In this document: positions 51,654 through 60,183 of the stretch, piece after piece | Layout: every line of letters starts with the position of its first letter | Numbering within the stretch: position 1 is the first letter of the stretch | Assembly: GCA_046590235.1 (NCBI GenBank) | Contig: JBKJTY010000035.1 | Span: forward strand, 29,063-93,062 | Direction of reading: 5' to 3' | Length of the DNA stretch: 64,000 bases | Source: 2-02-FULL-45-10 sp046590235 | GTDB lineage: Bacteria > Patescibacteriota > Patescibacteriia > Magasanikbacterales > GWA2-37-8 | Made by a program: the position numbers and the translations under genes | The notes under the pieces: model-generated | The model's database searches: none | The model's input: the letters and a program-made list of their open reading frames with translations, nothing else | Told to the model about the DNA's origin: nothing

Positions 51654-52507
51654 AGTTATCAGTCATTATAGTTAACTGGAATACAGCTGAACTAACAAAA
51701 AATGCTATTGCCGCAGTTTTTAATGAAACGCACGGTTTTGATATCGAAGTTATTCTAGTTGATAATAATTCTGCTGATAACAGCTTAGCTCTAATCAAAC
51801 CGTTATTTCCGCAAGTTATATATATTGAAAACAAGGATAATCTTGGTTTTGGCAAAGCCAACAACCAGGGATTAAAAATTGCTAGAGGGGAATATATAAT
51901 GTTTTTAAATAGTGACACAGTAGTTCTCGATGGGGCACTCAATAAGCTCATTGCATACCTTGAGGCTCATCCGGAAGTGATGATGGTTGGTCCACGATTG
52001 CTTAACGGCGATATGAGTTTCCAGCACGCTTGTCGCCGCAACCTTCCAGATATTAAAAGTTCTTTTTTCCACTTATTTGGATTAACTAAAATTTTTAAAA
52101 CTAACAAAACAATAAACGCCTACAAGAAATACGCCGATGACCCAAATGTAACAGAGCCAGTAACGGGTTTATCAGGTGCAGCAATGCTTTTCCGTCGTAA
52201 AGTTTATGAAACCATCGGTGGTTTTGACGAGGCATTTTTTATGTATGGTGAAGATTTAGATTTTTGTAAGCGAGTTTTTGATCAGGGCTGGAAAACAGTG
52301 TACGTTAGCGATGCAAAAATAATTCATTTTGGTGGGGGTAGCAGTAAGAAGCGCCGTACAAAATCTTTGGTTAACTTTTACGAAGCTATGTGGTTGTATT
52401 ATAAAAAACATTTTGCGCCAAATAACTTGTTTGTCATAAATGGGGCTATTTGGTTTGGCATCAAAGCGCGCATGGGTTTGGCATTATTAGCAAACTCCAT
52501 TAAATAA
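51650..52507 (+). CDS. GT2 rhamnosyltransferase-like glycosyltransferase
   Basis: 285 residues. SVIIVNWNTAELTKNAIAAV, NLGFGKANNQGLKIARGEYIMFLNSDTVV and LSGAAMLFRRKVYETIGGFDEAFFMYGEDLDFCKR are the WbbL-type signature. ATG overlaps the upstream TGA. Similar domain order to the gene at 49819. Confidence 0.88.
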   Translation: MKLSVIIVNWNTAELTKNAIAAVFNETHGFDIEVILVDNNSADNSLALIKPLFPQVIYIENKDNLGFGKANNQGLKIARGEYIMFLNSDTVVLDGALNKLIAYLEAHPEVMMVGPRLLNGDMSFQHACRRNLPDIKSSFFHLFGLTKIFKTNKTINAYKKYADDPNVTEPVTGLSGAAMLFRRKVYETIGGFDEAFFMYGEDLDFCKRVFDQGWKTVYVSDAKIIHFGGGSSKKRRTKSLVNFYEAMWLYYKKHFAPNNLFVINGAIWFGIKARMGLALLANSIK

Positions 52508-52511
52508 TTCT

Positions 52512-53450
52512 ATGGCAACTATTCTTATAACGGGAGCAGCCGGCTTTATCGGATCACATTTAGTAGAGCGACTTCTTAAAGAAGGAAATCGTGTGATTGG
52601 GCTTGATAGCTTGTTTACTGGTAGTGAGGACAATCTAGCTAATGCTCGAAAAAATGAAAATTTCAGCTTCATTAATCATGATATTGTTGAGCCATTTTTT
52701 ATCGATGAAAAAGTTGATCAAGTATATAATTTGGCCTGTCCAGCGTCACCGGTCCACTATCAGTCCAACCCGATTCATACAATTAAAACAAGCACGCTTG
52801 GTGTAATCAACGTGCTCGGCTTTGCTAAGAAACACGGTGCGCGAGTTCTTCAAGCATCCACCTCAGAAGTCTACGGTGATCCAGATATGCACCCACAGAC
52901 GGAAGAATACCGTGGAAACGTTAATCCGTTTGGTCCGCGAGCATGTTATGACGAAGGAAAGCGTTGCGCTGAAACTTTATTTTTTGAATATAATCGCATA
53001 CACGGTTTGGAGATTAAAGTGGTTCGCATTTTTAATACCTATGGACCTCGCATGTCGATGCATGATGGTCGTGTCGTCTGCAATTTCATTGTTCAGGCGT
53101 TAAAAAATAACCCGATCACTCTGTATGGCGACGGTTCTCAAACCCGCAGCTTTTGTTACGTTAGTGACCTAGTTGATGGTTTAATTAAAATGATGCATTC
53201 GCCAAAAGAAAATATTGGGCCTATTAACCTGGGTAATCCTGAAGAGCGGACAGTAAAAGATTTGGCTGAAAAAATAATTACAATGACCAAATCCACCAGC
53301 GCGTTAATCTTAAAAGATCTGCCGGTTGATGATCCGCGACGCCGTTGTCCAAATATTGATAAAGCCAAGGAAATCTTGGGTTGGACTCCAAAAGTGGGGA
53401 TACAAGCAGGTCTCGAAGAGACAATTGCTTACTTTAAGACCAAAGTTTAA
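52512..53450 (+). CDS. UDP-glucuronate decarboxylase (UDP-xylose synthase)
   Basis: 312 residues. ILITGAAGFIGSHLVERLLKEGNRVIGLDSLFTGSEDN, YNLACPASPVHYQSNPIHTIKTS, TSEVYGDPDMHPQ and the active-site RACYDEGKRCAETL (YxxxK near residue 145) are diagnostic for UXS. It lies directly before ugd, which supplies its UDP-glucuronate substrate, so UDP-xylose (or the 4-keto-pentose) is a predicted precursor. Confidence 0.92.
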   Translation: MATILITGAAGFIGSHLVERLLKEGNRVIGLDSLFTGSEDNLANARKNENFSFINHDIVEPFFIDEKVDQVYNLACPASPVHYQSNPIHTIKTSTLGVINVLGFAKKHGARVLQASTSEVYGDPDMHPQTEEYRGNVNPFGPRACYDEGKRCAETLFFEYNRIHGLEIKVVRIFNTYGPRMSMHDGRVVCNFIVQALKNNPITLYGDGSQTRSFCYVSDLVDGLIKMMHSPKENIGPINLGNPEERTVKDLAEKIITMTKSTSALILKDLPVDDPRRRCPNIDKAKEILGWTPKVGIQAGLEETIAYFKTKV

Positions 53451-53455
53451 TAGCT

Positions 53456-54838
53456 ATGAAAATTTTATATATTGGTTCAGGTTTTGTTGGGAGCTGTTCC
53501 GCAGCTGTTTCGGCCGATAGTGGACATACCGTCCTCTTATTTGATATTGATAAGGAAAAAATTAAACTATTAAGTTCGGGTGACCGCGATAGCATTGAAA
53601 GCTGTATTTTTGAAGATGGCTTGGGGGATCTGCTAATACGTAACGCTGAACGCTTAACCTTTACCACTGACTATAGTGATGTTAAAAAGTTTCTCAATGA
53701 TTGCGACGCTATTTTCATGTGTTTGCCAACACCAGAAATCGGCGAAACAGGGGAGAGTGATCTTAGTTTCTATTTTAACGCAGCTGAAAATTTAGCAAAA
53801 AGTTTGGCTGAACGGGGTAAAGGCAAACAGGAAAACTATGTTGTAATCATTAACAAAAGTACCGTTCCGATTAACATGATTGATACAACCGAAAAAATCA
53901 TGGATAAATTCGGTGTAAAAAATTATGGTGTAGTTTCAAATCCAGAATTTTTAGTAGAAGGAAAAGCGATTGAAGGGTCTATTCATCCAGATCGTGTTGT
54001 TGTGGGTGCTTGGACAGACAAGGATTTTGCAGTTATGCGCCAGGTCTATGAGCGGTTTTATAATACATCTACTGTTAAGTATATTGAAACTAATCCGAAA
54101 GAAGCGGCCGCCGGTAAGCTTCTCGCTAACTTCGTCCTTTTTAACAAATTAGCTGTTTGTTTCGATGTTATTGGGCGTACTTGTGAAAACTTTACAGATT
54201 TACAATTTGAAAACATCCGTAAAATATTGTTAACCGATAGTCGTATTGGTTCTTGGGGGCTTTATGACAGTCTTTACGCGGGTGGTAGCTGCTTCATTAA
54301 GGATGCGCGCTCGTTGTCACATCAGCTACAAACAGCCGGACAAAACGCCTCAATTGTTAATGAGACGTACTCTGCGAATAAACGTCAATTAGAGGTCTTT
54401 ATTGGTCGGGCCGAAAAAGAAGTCGCATTCAAATGGCTTGATAAAAAAGTTGCGCTTCTTGGTACTGCTTTCAAACAAGATACAAATGATATCCGCAATT
54501 CCCCGAGTATCGACATTGTAAACTTCCTACTTGAACGTCAGGTTGATAGAATAGCAATCTATGATCCAGTTGCTACCGAAAATTTCAGCCGCCTCTTTAA
54601 AGCATCAAAACAAATTGCATACCAAGAAAGTGAAAGTGCGTGTTTAGACAATGCTGACGTAGTGATTATTGCTACAGATTGGCCGCAATTTCGCACAGTG
54701 GCCGACGACCTGTTAAGATTAAAAAATCGACCATTAATTATGGATGGACGCCGCTTATTACAACCGCGCTACGATGAATTAACGAAAGCTGGTTTTACTA
54801 TTATAGCAGTTGGCTCACCTTTAATTAAAAGTTTATAA
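53456..54838 (+). CDS. ugd: UDP-glucose 6-dehydrogenase
   Basis: 460 residues, longer than the ~390-residue short bacterial form. MKILYIGSGFVGSCSAAVSADSGHTVLLFDIDKEK is the NAD-binding start. The catalytic cysteine is in GGSCFIKDARSL near residue 280. NKSTVPINMID and SNPEFLVEGKAIEGSIHPDRVVVGAW are conserved, as is LGTAFKQDTNDIRNSPSIDIVNFLL. It oxidises UDP-glucose to UDP-glucuronate for the uxs gene just upstream. Confidence 0.92.
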   Translation: MKILYIGSGFVGSCSAAVSADSGHTVLLFDIDKEKIKLLSSGDRDSIESCIFEDGLGDLLIRNAERLTFTTDYSDVKKFLNDCDAIFMCLPTPEIGETGESDLSFYFNAAENLAKSLAERGKGKQENYVVIINKSTVPINMIDTTEKIMDKFGVKNYGVVSNPEFLVEGKAIEGSIHPDRVVVGAWTDKDFAVMRQVYERFYNTSTVKYIETNPKEAAAGKLLANFVLFNKLAVCFDVIGRTCENFTDLQFENIRKILLTDSRIGSWGLYDSLYAGGSCFIKDARSLSHQLQTAGQNASIVNETYSANKRQLEVFIGRAEKEVAFKWLDKKVALLGTAFKQDTNDIRNSPSIDIVNFLLERQVDRIAIYDPVATENFSRLFKASKQIAYQESESACLDNADVVIIATDWPQFRTVADDLLRLKNRPLIMDGRRLLQPRYDELTKAGFTIIAVGSPLIKSL

Positions 54839-54842
54839 GCAT

Positions 54843-55742
54843 ATGGCTAAGTTACTAGTAACTGGGGGTGCGGGTTTTATTGGTTCTCACATAGTAGACC
54901 GATTAATTGATTTAGGCCACAAAGTAATTGTCCTTGATAACTTGTTATTAGGAAAAAAGAAATTTGTAAATGCAAAAGCTAAATTTCACAAAGTCGATAT
55001 TCGTGACTATAAGAAAATAGCTAAATATTTTAAAGGAGTTGAAGCCGTTTTTCATCTTGCAGCTGATCCGCGGTTGCCAATCTCAGTTGAAGACCCGATT
55101 ACCACCCATGAAATTAATGTAACAGGAACACTTAACGTACTCACTGCAGCGCACAAAGCCGGTGTTAAAAAGGTTATCTTTTCTTCTAGTTGCGCAGCAC
55201 TCGGCGATCAAAAACCGCCTGTTAAGGAAACGGCCCTCCCAGCTCCAGCAAGCCCTTATGGACTACACAAGTTGATGGGTGAGGAGTATTGCCGTATTTT
55301 TTCTAAATTGTACAGCTTAGAAACAGTTTGTTTGCGATATTTTAATGTTTTCGGACCTCGAAAGCTTGCCACCGGTTCTTATCCAATGGTTATTCCAACA
55401 TTTCTAGCGCAACGAGTAGCTGGTAAAAAAATGACTATCATTGGTGATGGTAAAGCCACTCGCGACTACGTACACGTTTCAGATGTTGTTGAAGCAAATA
55501 TTAAAGCCTGGCAATCACCGGTAATTAATGGTGTAGCAATCAACATTGGTTCTGGTAAACAGACAAGTGTGAATGAAGTAGCTGCTTTCATTGGTGGGGC
55601 AACAACAAACGTGGCACCTCGCCTTGGTGAAATGCAAGCAGTTGAAGCTGATATTACGAGAGCGAAGCAATTGTTGGGTTGGACTCCAAAGGTTACGTTT
55701 TCCGAAGGTCTAAAGGCGCTTAAAGATGAGTGGGGAATATAA
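54843..55742 (+). CDS. NAD-dependent sugar epimerase/dehydratase (GalE/WbpP-like)
   Basis: 299 residues. LLVTGGAGFIGSHIVDRLIDLGHKVIVLDNLLLGKKKFV, the catalytic SSSCAALGD and the YxxxK in SPYGLHKLMGEEYC (near residue 140), and RYFNVFGPRK are typical of UDP-GlcNAc/UDP-glucose 4-epimerases. The substrate is not certain. It is the last gene of the locus and is followed by a terminator. Confidence 0.85.
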   Translation: MAKLLVTGGAGFIGSHIVDRLIDLGHKVIVLDNLLLGKKKFVNAKAKFHKVDIRDYKKIAKYFKGVEAVFHLAADPRLPISVEDPITTHEINVTGTLNVLTAAHKAGVKKVIFSSSCAALGDQKPPVKETALPAPASPYGLHKLMGEEYCRIFSKLYSLETVCLRYFNVFGPRKLATGSYPMVIPTFLAQRVAGKKMTIIGDGKATRDYVHVSDVVEANIKAWQSPVINGVAINIGSGKQTSVNEVAAFIGGATTNVAPRLGEMQAVEADITRAKQLLGWTPKVTFSEGLKALKDEWGI

Positions 55743-55754
55743 TAACAGCATAAC

Positions 55755-55787
55755 AAAAAATCCCGATTGAGTCGGGATTTTTTTAAT
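55755..55787. terminator. Bidirectional terminator between the glycan locus and rpmA
   Basis: AAAAATCCCGA / TCGGGATTTTT, loop TTGAG, with A- and T-runs on both sides. Confidence 0.92.
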
Positions 55788-55800
55788 GTTGGAGTAACAA

Positions 55801-56082
55801 TTATTTTGCTTCCACTACAGAAACGAATTTGGACATTTTCATTGTGCCATCAAAACGAATACGTTTGTGCTGGCTGAATTTGACCTTACCATCTGCGAGT
55901 GCAAAGAGTGTATCGTCGCCGCCTTTTTTAACATTGGTACCAGCGTGAACACGTGTACCGCGTTGGCGGATAATAATACCACCTTTTCGGATAACTTGAC
56001 CATCGTGGATTTTGACACCCAAGCGTTGCGCTTGCGAATCGCGACCCAACCGCGTCGAGCCACCGGCTTTTTTATGTGACAT
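55801..56082 (-). CDS. rpmA: Ribosomal protein bL27
   Basis: 93 residues. SHKKAGGSTRLGRDSQAQRLGVKIHDGQ and the conserved GGIIIRQRGTRVHAGTNVKKGGDDTLFALADGKV are the bL27 signature. The N-terminus MSHKKAGGS is the mature form without a cleavable leader. It is monocistronic in this window and its promoter is fully overlapped by the divergent one at 56096-56124. L21 (rplU), its usual partner, is not next to it. Confidence 0.97.
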   Translation of the reverse strand: MSHKKAGGSTRLGRDSQAQRLGVKIHDGQVIRKGGIIIRQRGTRVHAGTNVKKGGDDTLFALADGKVKFSQHKRIRFDGTMKMSKFVSVVEAK

Positions 56083-56095
56083 AGGGACTTATTAA

Positions 56096-56124
56096 TTGAT
56101 TTATTGGAGTGCCCATAGTATACT
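56096..56124 (+). promoter_or_regulatory. Divergent promoter for the 56151 gene
   Basis: TTGATT (56096-56101), 17 bp, TATACT (56119-56124), sharing its -10 bases with the rpmA promoter. Confidence 0.6.
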
Positions 56125-56145
56125 ACACCGTACTCACTTTGTCAA
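56117..56145 (-). promoter_or_regulatory. Promoter of rpmA
   Basis: On the minus strand TTGACA (56140-56145), 17 bp, TATACT (56117-56122). The -10 overlaps the rightward -10 box because the site is palindromic (AGTATACT). Confidence 0.88.
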
Positions 56146-56150
56146 CTGGT

Positions 56151-56504
56151 ATGCTGTACTCACCAAAATTATACCTCAAGGAACGCCTCGTTATGGTCAT
56201 AGTAGGCCTATCCTCGGCTATCCAAGCCGTGTCCTGGTGGTATGTTGCCAGTAAAATCAGACCGACAGAAGACTCTCTTTTCCTCCATTATAACATCATT
56301 TTTAGTATCGATTTAATTGGTGAATGGTGGAAGGTTTACACCCCATCTTTTGTTGGTTTAGTCCTCCTTTTAATTAATCTCTTTGTAGGTTGGTTGCTGT
56401 ATGGCAACTACCGGGTCATGAGCCGTGTTTTATTGGTCTTCATGGTCTTAATCGAAGCAGCACTTCTCGTCGGTCAAGTACTTTTGGTTAACTTAAACGC
56501 ATAA
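56151..56504 (+). CDS. Small four-helix membrane protein
   Basis: 117 residues from ATG 56151; the ATG at 56109 lies before the predicted transcript start. Segments near residues 12-31, 42-55, 66-82 and 90-112 are hydrophobic. No family is recognised. It stands five bases before rodA/ftsW, so it may assist in the cell-wall elongation or division step. Confidence 0.65.
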   Translation: MLYSPKLYLKERLVMVIVGLSSAIQAVSWWYVASKIRPTEDSLFLHYNIIFSIDLIGEWWKVYTPSFVGLVLLLINLFVGWLLYGNYRVMSRVLLVFMVLIEAALLVGQVLLVNLNA

Positions 56505-56509
56505 AGCCT

Positions 56510-57619
56510 ATGTTGGGGACAGAAAATCGTCGTGCAGACCGTGTTTTCCTGATCTACCTGAGTACTATGATCCTATTCGGCTTGGCATGTCTCATGTCAG
56601 CCAGCGGACCATTAGGCGTCGCCAAATTTAGCGATGCCTATTTTTACGTTAAAAAACAAGTGCTGTTTGGATTGATCCCGGGAGCTATCCTGTTCTTAGC
56701 TTTTGCAAAAATTGATTATCACCGGTGGCAAAAATGGTCTTGGGTGCTCTATGCTGGCGCGCTCATTTTATTAGGTCTCGTCTTTATACCAGGAATTGGT
56801 ATTGCTATCAACCATTCCCGGAGTTGGGTTGGTTTTGGACCATTTAGTTTCCAGCCGGCAGAATGTGCAAAGTTAGTTCTCATTATTATGCTGGCGCATG
56901 TCTTAACCAGCAAGCAATATGATTGGGAAGATTGGCAAAGCAGTATATTGCCGGTAATAGGCGTGATAGCACCGGCTATTTTATTAGTTTTAGCGCAGCC
57001 TGATGTTGGAACATTATCGATTATGGCAATGTCTGTTTTTGCCATGCTGTACGTGGCTGGTGTGCCTTTTAAATATTTAACCGTCTTAATCCTTGCCGGA
57101 GTTTTGTCCTTGGTTGCTTTGGTGATGGCCGCTCCATACCGTGCGCAGCGGCTTACCACCTTCCTACATCCTGAGCTTGATCCGCAGGGGGTCGGGTATC
57201 AGATGAATCAAGCGTTCTTGGCGGTGGGTTCAGGTGGGTTTTGGGGGCTTGGATTCGGGCATTCACGCCAAAAATTTCAGTATTTACCAGAAGTCAACGC
57301 TGACTCAATTTTTGCCGTTATTGCCGAGGAGGTTGGGTTTATTTGGTCGGCTGGTCTTATCGTGCTCATCCTACTTATCACCTTCCGCGGGCTGAAAATT
57401 GCCAAGGGTTCGCCTGATGCATTTGGGGGTTTACTGGCAAGTGGAATTATGATATGGTTTGCATGGCAATCGTTCCTCAATATTGGCGCAATGGTGGGAG
57501 CTTTGCCCCTTACTGGCGTCCCATTACCGTTTGTCAGTCATGGTGGCACGGCGCTCATGATGGAGCTTGCTGCCTTTGGGCTAGTCACTAATATTTCTAA
57601 ATTTAGTAAATTGACGTAA
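56510..57619 (+). CDS. rodA: RodA/FtsW/SpoVE SEDS glycosyltransferase
   Basis: 369 residues, around ten membrane segments. The SEDS motifs are visible: SRSWVGFGPFSFQPAECAKLVLI, LAQPDVGTLSI, GVGYQMNQAFLAVGSGGFWGLGFGHSRQKFQYLPEVNADSIFAVIAEEVGF, and the C-terminal PLTGVPLPFVSHGGTALM. It polymerises peptidoglycan from lipid II. Length and absence of long tails fit RodA slightly better than FtsW. Confidence 0.93.
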   Translation: MLGTENRRADRVFLIYLSTMILFGLACLMSASGPLGVAKFSDAYFYVKKQVLFGLIPGAILFLAFAKIDYHRWQKWSWVLYAGALILLGLVFIPGIGIAINHSRSWVGFGPFSFQPAECAKLVLIIMLAHVLTSKQYDWEDWQSSILPVIGVIAPAILLVLAQPDVGTLSIMAMSVFAMLYVAGVPFKYLTVLILAGVLSLVALVMAAPYRAQRLTTFLHPELDPQGVGYQMNQAFLAVGSGGFWGLGFGHSRQKFQYLPEVNADSIFAVIAEEVGFIWSAGLIVLILLITFRGLKIAKGSPDAFGGLLASGIMIWFAWQSFLNIGAMVGALPLTGVPLPFVSHGGTALMMELAAFGLVTNISKFSKLT

Positions 57620-57630
57620 TTTATAGTGTT

Positions 57631-58686
57631 ATGAAATTACTTGTTTGCGGAGGCGCGGGGTTTATTGGTTCGAATTTTATTCGCCACATGCTCGCAGCAC
57701 ATCCTGATTACAAAATTGTTAATCTTGATAAATTAACATACGCGGGTAATCTCGAAAATTTAAAAGATGTAAGTACAAATCCGAACTACACCTTTGTACA
57801 AGGAGACATCACTGATCTCGAACTATTAAACAAAGTAATGGCAGACCATGGTATTACTCATGTTATTAACTTTGCCGCAGAAACACATGTCGACCGATCC
57901 ATCCATGGTGGTGCAAAGGAATTTGTGTTAACCAACACGCTTGGGGTGCAAATGATTCTCGACGCTGTCAAATTTAACAAAGTAGAAAAGTTCGTAAATG
58001 TTTCCACTGACGAAGTTTACGGCTCACTCGAGCTAGATGAAGAGCGTCTCTTTACTGAAAAAACTCCAATTTGGCCAAACATGCCATACGCTGCCGCAAA
58101 AGCTGGCGGTGATCTTATGTGTAATGCCTATTTTGTGACTCATAAGTCACCAGTTATTGTAACGCATTGTTCCAACAACTATGGCCCGTTCCAATTCCCA
58201 GAAAAATTGATCCCATTTTTCGTTTTCAAACTCCTAAAAGGGGAGAAGGTGCCTGTTTACGGTGATGGTTTAAATATTCGCGATTGGATTCATGTTGTCG
58301 ATCACGCAAAAGCACTCGACCTCTTGCTCCACAAGGGTGTTCCTGGCGAAGTTTATAACATTGGCGCAGATAACGAACGTAGCAATCTTGATCTAACCAA
58401 AATGATGCTCAAAGCTATGGGCAAAGGCGAAGATATGATCGAATACGTCACCGATCGCCCTGGCCATGACCGCCGCTACGCAGTTGATGCTTCAAAAATA
58501 ATGAAACTCGGTTGGAAGCCGGAGTACCCTCGTGAAAAGTTCGAGCAAGGTTTGCTTGAAACAGTTGCATGGTACCAAGCTAACACTGAATGGGTTGAGC
58601 AGCTTCGTGAAAAAAAGAAAAATGAAATGAATAAATTCCAAGATAATTTGGAGCGTTCTAAAAACAAAATGCAATCCGCTACTTAA
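57631..58686 (+). CDS. rfbB: dTDP-glucose 4,6-dehydratase
   Basis: 351 residues. LLVCGGAGFIGSNFIRHMLAAHPDYKIVNLDKLTYAGN, FAAETHVDRSI, VSTDEVYGSL with the catalytic DE, and YxxxK in MPYAAAKAGGDLM, then THCSNNYGPFQFPEKLIP and DWIHVVDHAKA are all diagnostic. It makes dTDP-4-keto-6-deoxyglucose. The C-terminal 25 residues are charged and unusual. rfbA is not in the window. Confidence 0.95.
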   Translation: MKLLVCGGAGFIGSNFIRHMLAAHPDYKIVNLDKLTYAGNLENLKDVSTNPNYTFVQGDITDLELLNKVMADHGITHVINFAAETHVDRSIHGGAKEFVLTNTLGVQMILDAVKFNKVEKFVNVSTDEVYGSLELDEERLFTEKTPIWPNMPYAAAKAGGDLMCNAYFVTHKSPVIVTHCSNNYGPFQFPEKLIPFFVFKLLKGEKVPVYGDGLNIRDWIHVVDHAKALDLLLHKGVPGEVYNIGADNERSNLDLTKMMLKAMGKGEDMIEYVTDRPGHDRRYAVDASKIMKLGWKPEYPREKFEQGLLETVAWYQANTEWVEQLREKKKNEMNKFQDNLERSKNKMQSAT

Positions 58687-58691
58687 TCACT

Positions 58692-58724
58692 TGTCATTCC
58701 CGCGAAGGCGGGAATCCAGGATAC
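58692..58724. repeat. Half copy of the TGTCATTCCCGCG element
   Basis: TGTCATTCCCGCGAAGGCGGGAATCCAG, one arm of the 75-bp inverted-repeat element, ends six bases before the ATG of the FdtA-like gene. The arm itself can form a small hairpin. Confidence 0.75.
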
Positions 58725-58730
58725 TCACTT

Positions 58731-59147
58731 ATGAAAGAGTTCAAAAAAATAACCCTCAAAACATTTAACAACCGTGGTTTCAATTTAACACCGGTTGAGT
58801 TCAAAGATATTGTGCCATTCGAAGTAAAGCGCATGTATTTTTTTGAAAACATGAAGCCAGAAGATAAAACTGGTGCGCATTGCCATAAGATAGAAGAAGA
58901 ATTTTTCATCCAGGCCAAAGGTACTTCAATTGCTGTAATCGATCAGGGAAATGGGTTAGAGGAAATTCCTGTTAAAGCCGGTGAAGGACTGTATTGTCCA
59001 AACTATGTTTGGCATGGCTTTAAAGACGCTTCTGCTGATGCTGTCCTCATTGCGCTTTCTTCTACCAACTACAATCCAGATCGCAGTGACTATATCGAAG
59101 ATTACCAAGCATATTTAGGTTTTCGAGACGAAAAATTAAAATCTTAA
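58731..59147 (+). CDS. FdtA/WxcM-like cupin (dTDP-sugar ketoisomerase family)
   Basis: 138 residues. KRMYFFENMKPEDKTGAHCHKIEEEFFIQAKGT is the cupin metal/substrate strand region (HCHK..E), and GLYCPNYVWHGFKDASADAVLIALSSTNYNPDRSDYIEDYQAYL is the conserved end of the FdtA/QdtA family, which converts dTDP-4-keto-6-deoxyglucose to 3-keto isomers. It lies between rfbB and rfbD where rfbC (RmlC) would be expected; no RmlC is seen. It either feeds a 3-amino sugar route whose transaminase is elsewhere or stands in for RmlC. Confidence 0.82.
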   Translation: MKEFKKITLKTFNNRGFNLTPVEFKDIVPFEVKRMYFFENMKPEDKTGAHCHKIEEEFFIQAKGTSIAVIDQGNGLEEIPVKAGEGLYCPNYVWHGFKDASADAVLIALSSTNYNPDRSDYIEDYQAYLGFRDEKLKS

Positions 59148-59148
59148 A

Positions 59149-59238
59149 TGTCATTCAGAGCGAAGCGTGGAATCTTCTGCTTATGTCGTTTACGATTGGC
59201 ATAATGGGGAGGTCCTTCGGCTTGGTCTCAGGATGACA
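59149..59238. repeat. 90-bp dispersed element with inverted TGTCAT ends
   Basis: It starts TGTCATTCAGAGCGAAGCG and ends CTCAGGATGACA. A one-ended relative is at 7337-7372. It fills the gap between the FdtA-like gene and rfbD. Confidence 0.65.
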
Positions 59239-59246
59239 ATTGTTGT

Positions 59247-60098
59247 ATGAATAAAATTGTTATTTTAGGTTCAGAAGGCATGCTTGGCTCAGCGCTGATG
59301 AAACAGTTTGCTGGTGAGTACGAAGTAATCGGCCTTGATCGTAAAGACATTGATGTTACTGACCCAAAAAGCGTCTTAACAAAGTTGCAGGCGATCTCTC
59401 CAGCTGCTGTTATTAATGCTACCGCCTTTAACAGTGTTGATGAAGCTGAAAAAAATGAAGACGCTTTCGCCTTGGCAAAAAAGATAAATGGTGAAGCTGT
59501 TGGCGGTCTTGCCGCGATTACGAAACAATTAAACATTCCACTCGTCCACTTTTCTTCAGAATATGTTTTTAGTGGGACTGACATGGCGGGTTATGATGAA
59601 ACTTCTGCCACTGCCCCGATCAACAAATACGCCGAAACTAAACTCCTTGGCGAAACATTGTTACAAAAAAATACCGATCAATTTTATTTGATCAGATTGT
59701 CTCGCATGTTTGGGAATCCTGGTCTAAGCGCCATGTCTAAGAAAAGTTTTGTCGACATCATGCTCAACCTCGCTTTGCAAAACAAACCAGAAATTAAAGT
59801 AGTTGATGAAGAGCGCAGTTCCCCAACATATAGCAATGACCTGGCCGAATTTGTTTTTGATCTCGTCCATAACGGCAGACCATTCGGTATCTATCACGGT
59901 GCGAACAGTGGTGTGTGTACCTGGTATGAAATGGCCAAGAAAGTTTTTGAACTAAAAGGTTTGAAGCCAAATTTGATTGCGATTAAAAGTAGTGATTACC
60001 CGCGCCCAGCGAAACGTCCAATGTTTTCAGAGTTGATTAATACGAAAGTAAAGAAGCAGCGGAGTTGGGAAGAGGCGTTGGCCGACTATTTGAAATAA
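59247..60098 (+). CDS. rfbD: dTDP-4-dehydrorhamnose reductase
   Basis: 283 residues. KIVILGSEGMLGSALMKQF is the NADPH-binding start. INATAFNSVDEAEKNEDAFALAKKINGEAVGGLA, VHFSSEYVFSG and YxxxK in INKYAETKLLGE (near residue 128) match RmlD. YHGANSGVCTWYEMAKKVFEL and the ending RPMFSELINTK are conserved. It reduces the product of the RmlC step to dTDP-L-rhamnose. Confidence 0.9.
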   Translation: MNKIVILGSEGMLGSALMKQFAGEYEVIGLDRKDIDVTDPKSVLTKLQAISPAAVINATAFNSVDEAEKNEDAFALAKKINGEAVGGLAAITKQLNIPLVHFSSEYVFSGTDMAGYDETSATAPINKYAETKLLGETLLQKNTDQFYLIRLSRMFGNPGLSAMSKKSFVDIMLNLALQNKPEIKVVDEERSSPTYSNDLAEFVFDLVHNGRPFGIYHGANSGVCTWYEMAKKVFELKGLKPNLIAIKSSDYPRPAKRPMFSELINTKVKKQRSWEEALADYLK

Positions 60099-60120
60099 AA
60101 AACGTCTAAAATTACAGAAG

Positions 60121-60171
60121 GCCGGCGGGACATCTCGGATAAATCCGATAGTCCCGCCGGCCTTTTTTGTT
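60121..60171 (+). terminator. Terminator between rfbD and the leftward orphan
   Basis: AAGGCCGGCGGGAC pairs with GTCCCGCCGGCCTT (14 bp), with an internal ATCGGAT/ATCCGAT-like arm, then TTTTT on the plus strand. Confidence 0.92.
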
Positions 60172-60183
60172 GCCGTTCTAGTT

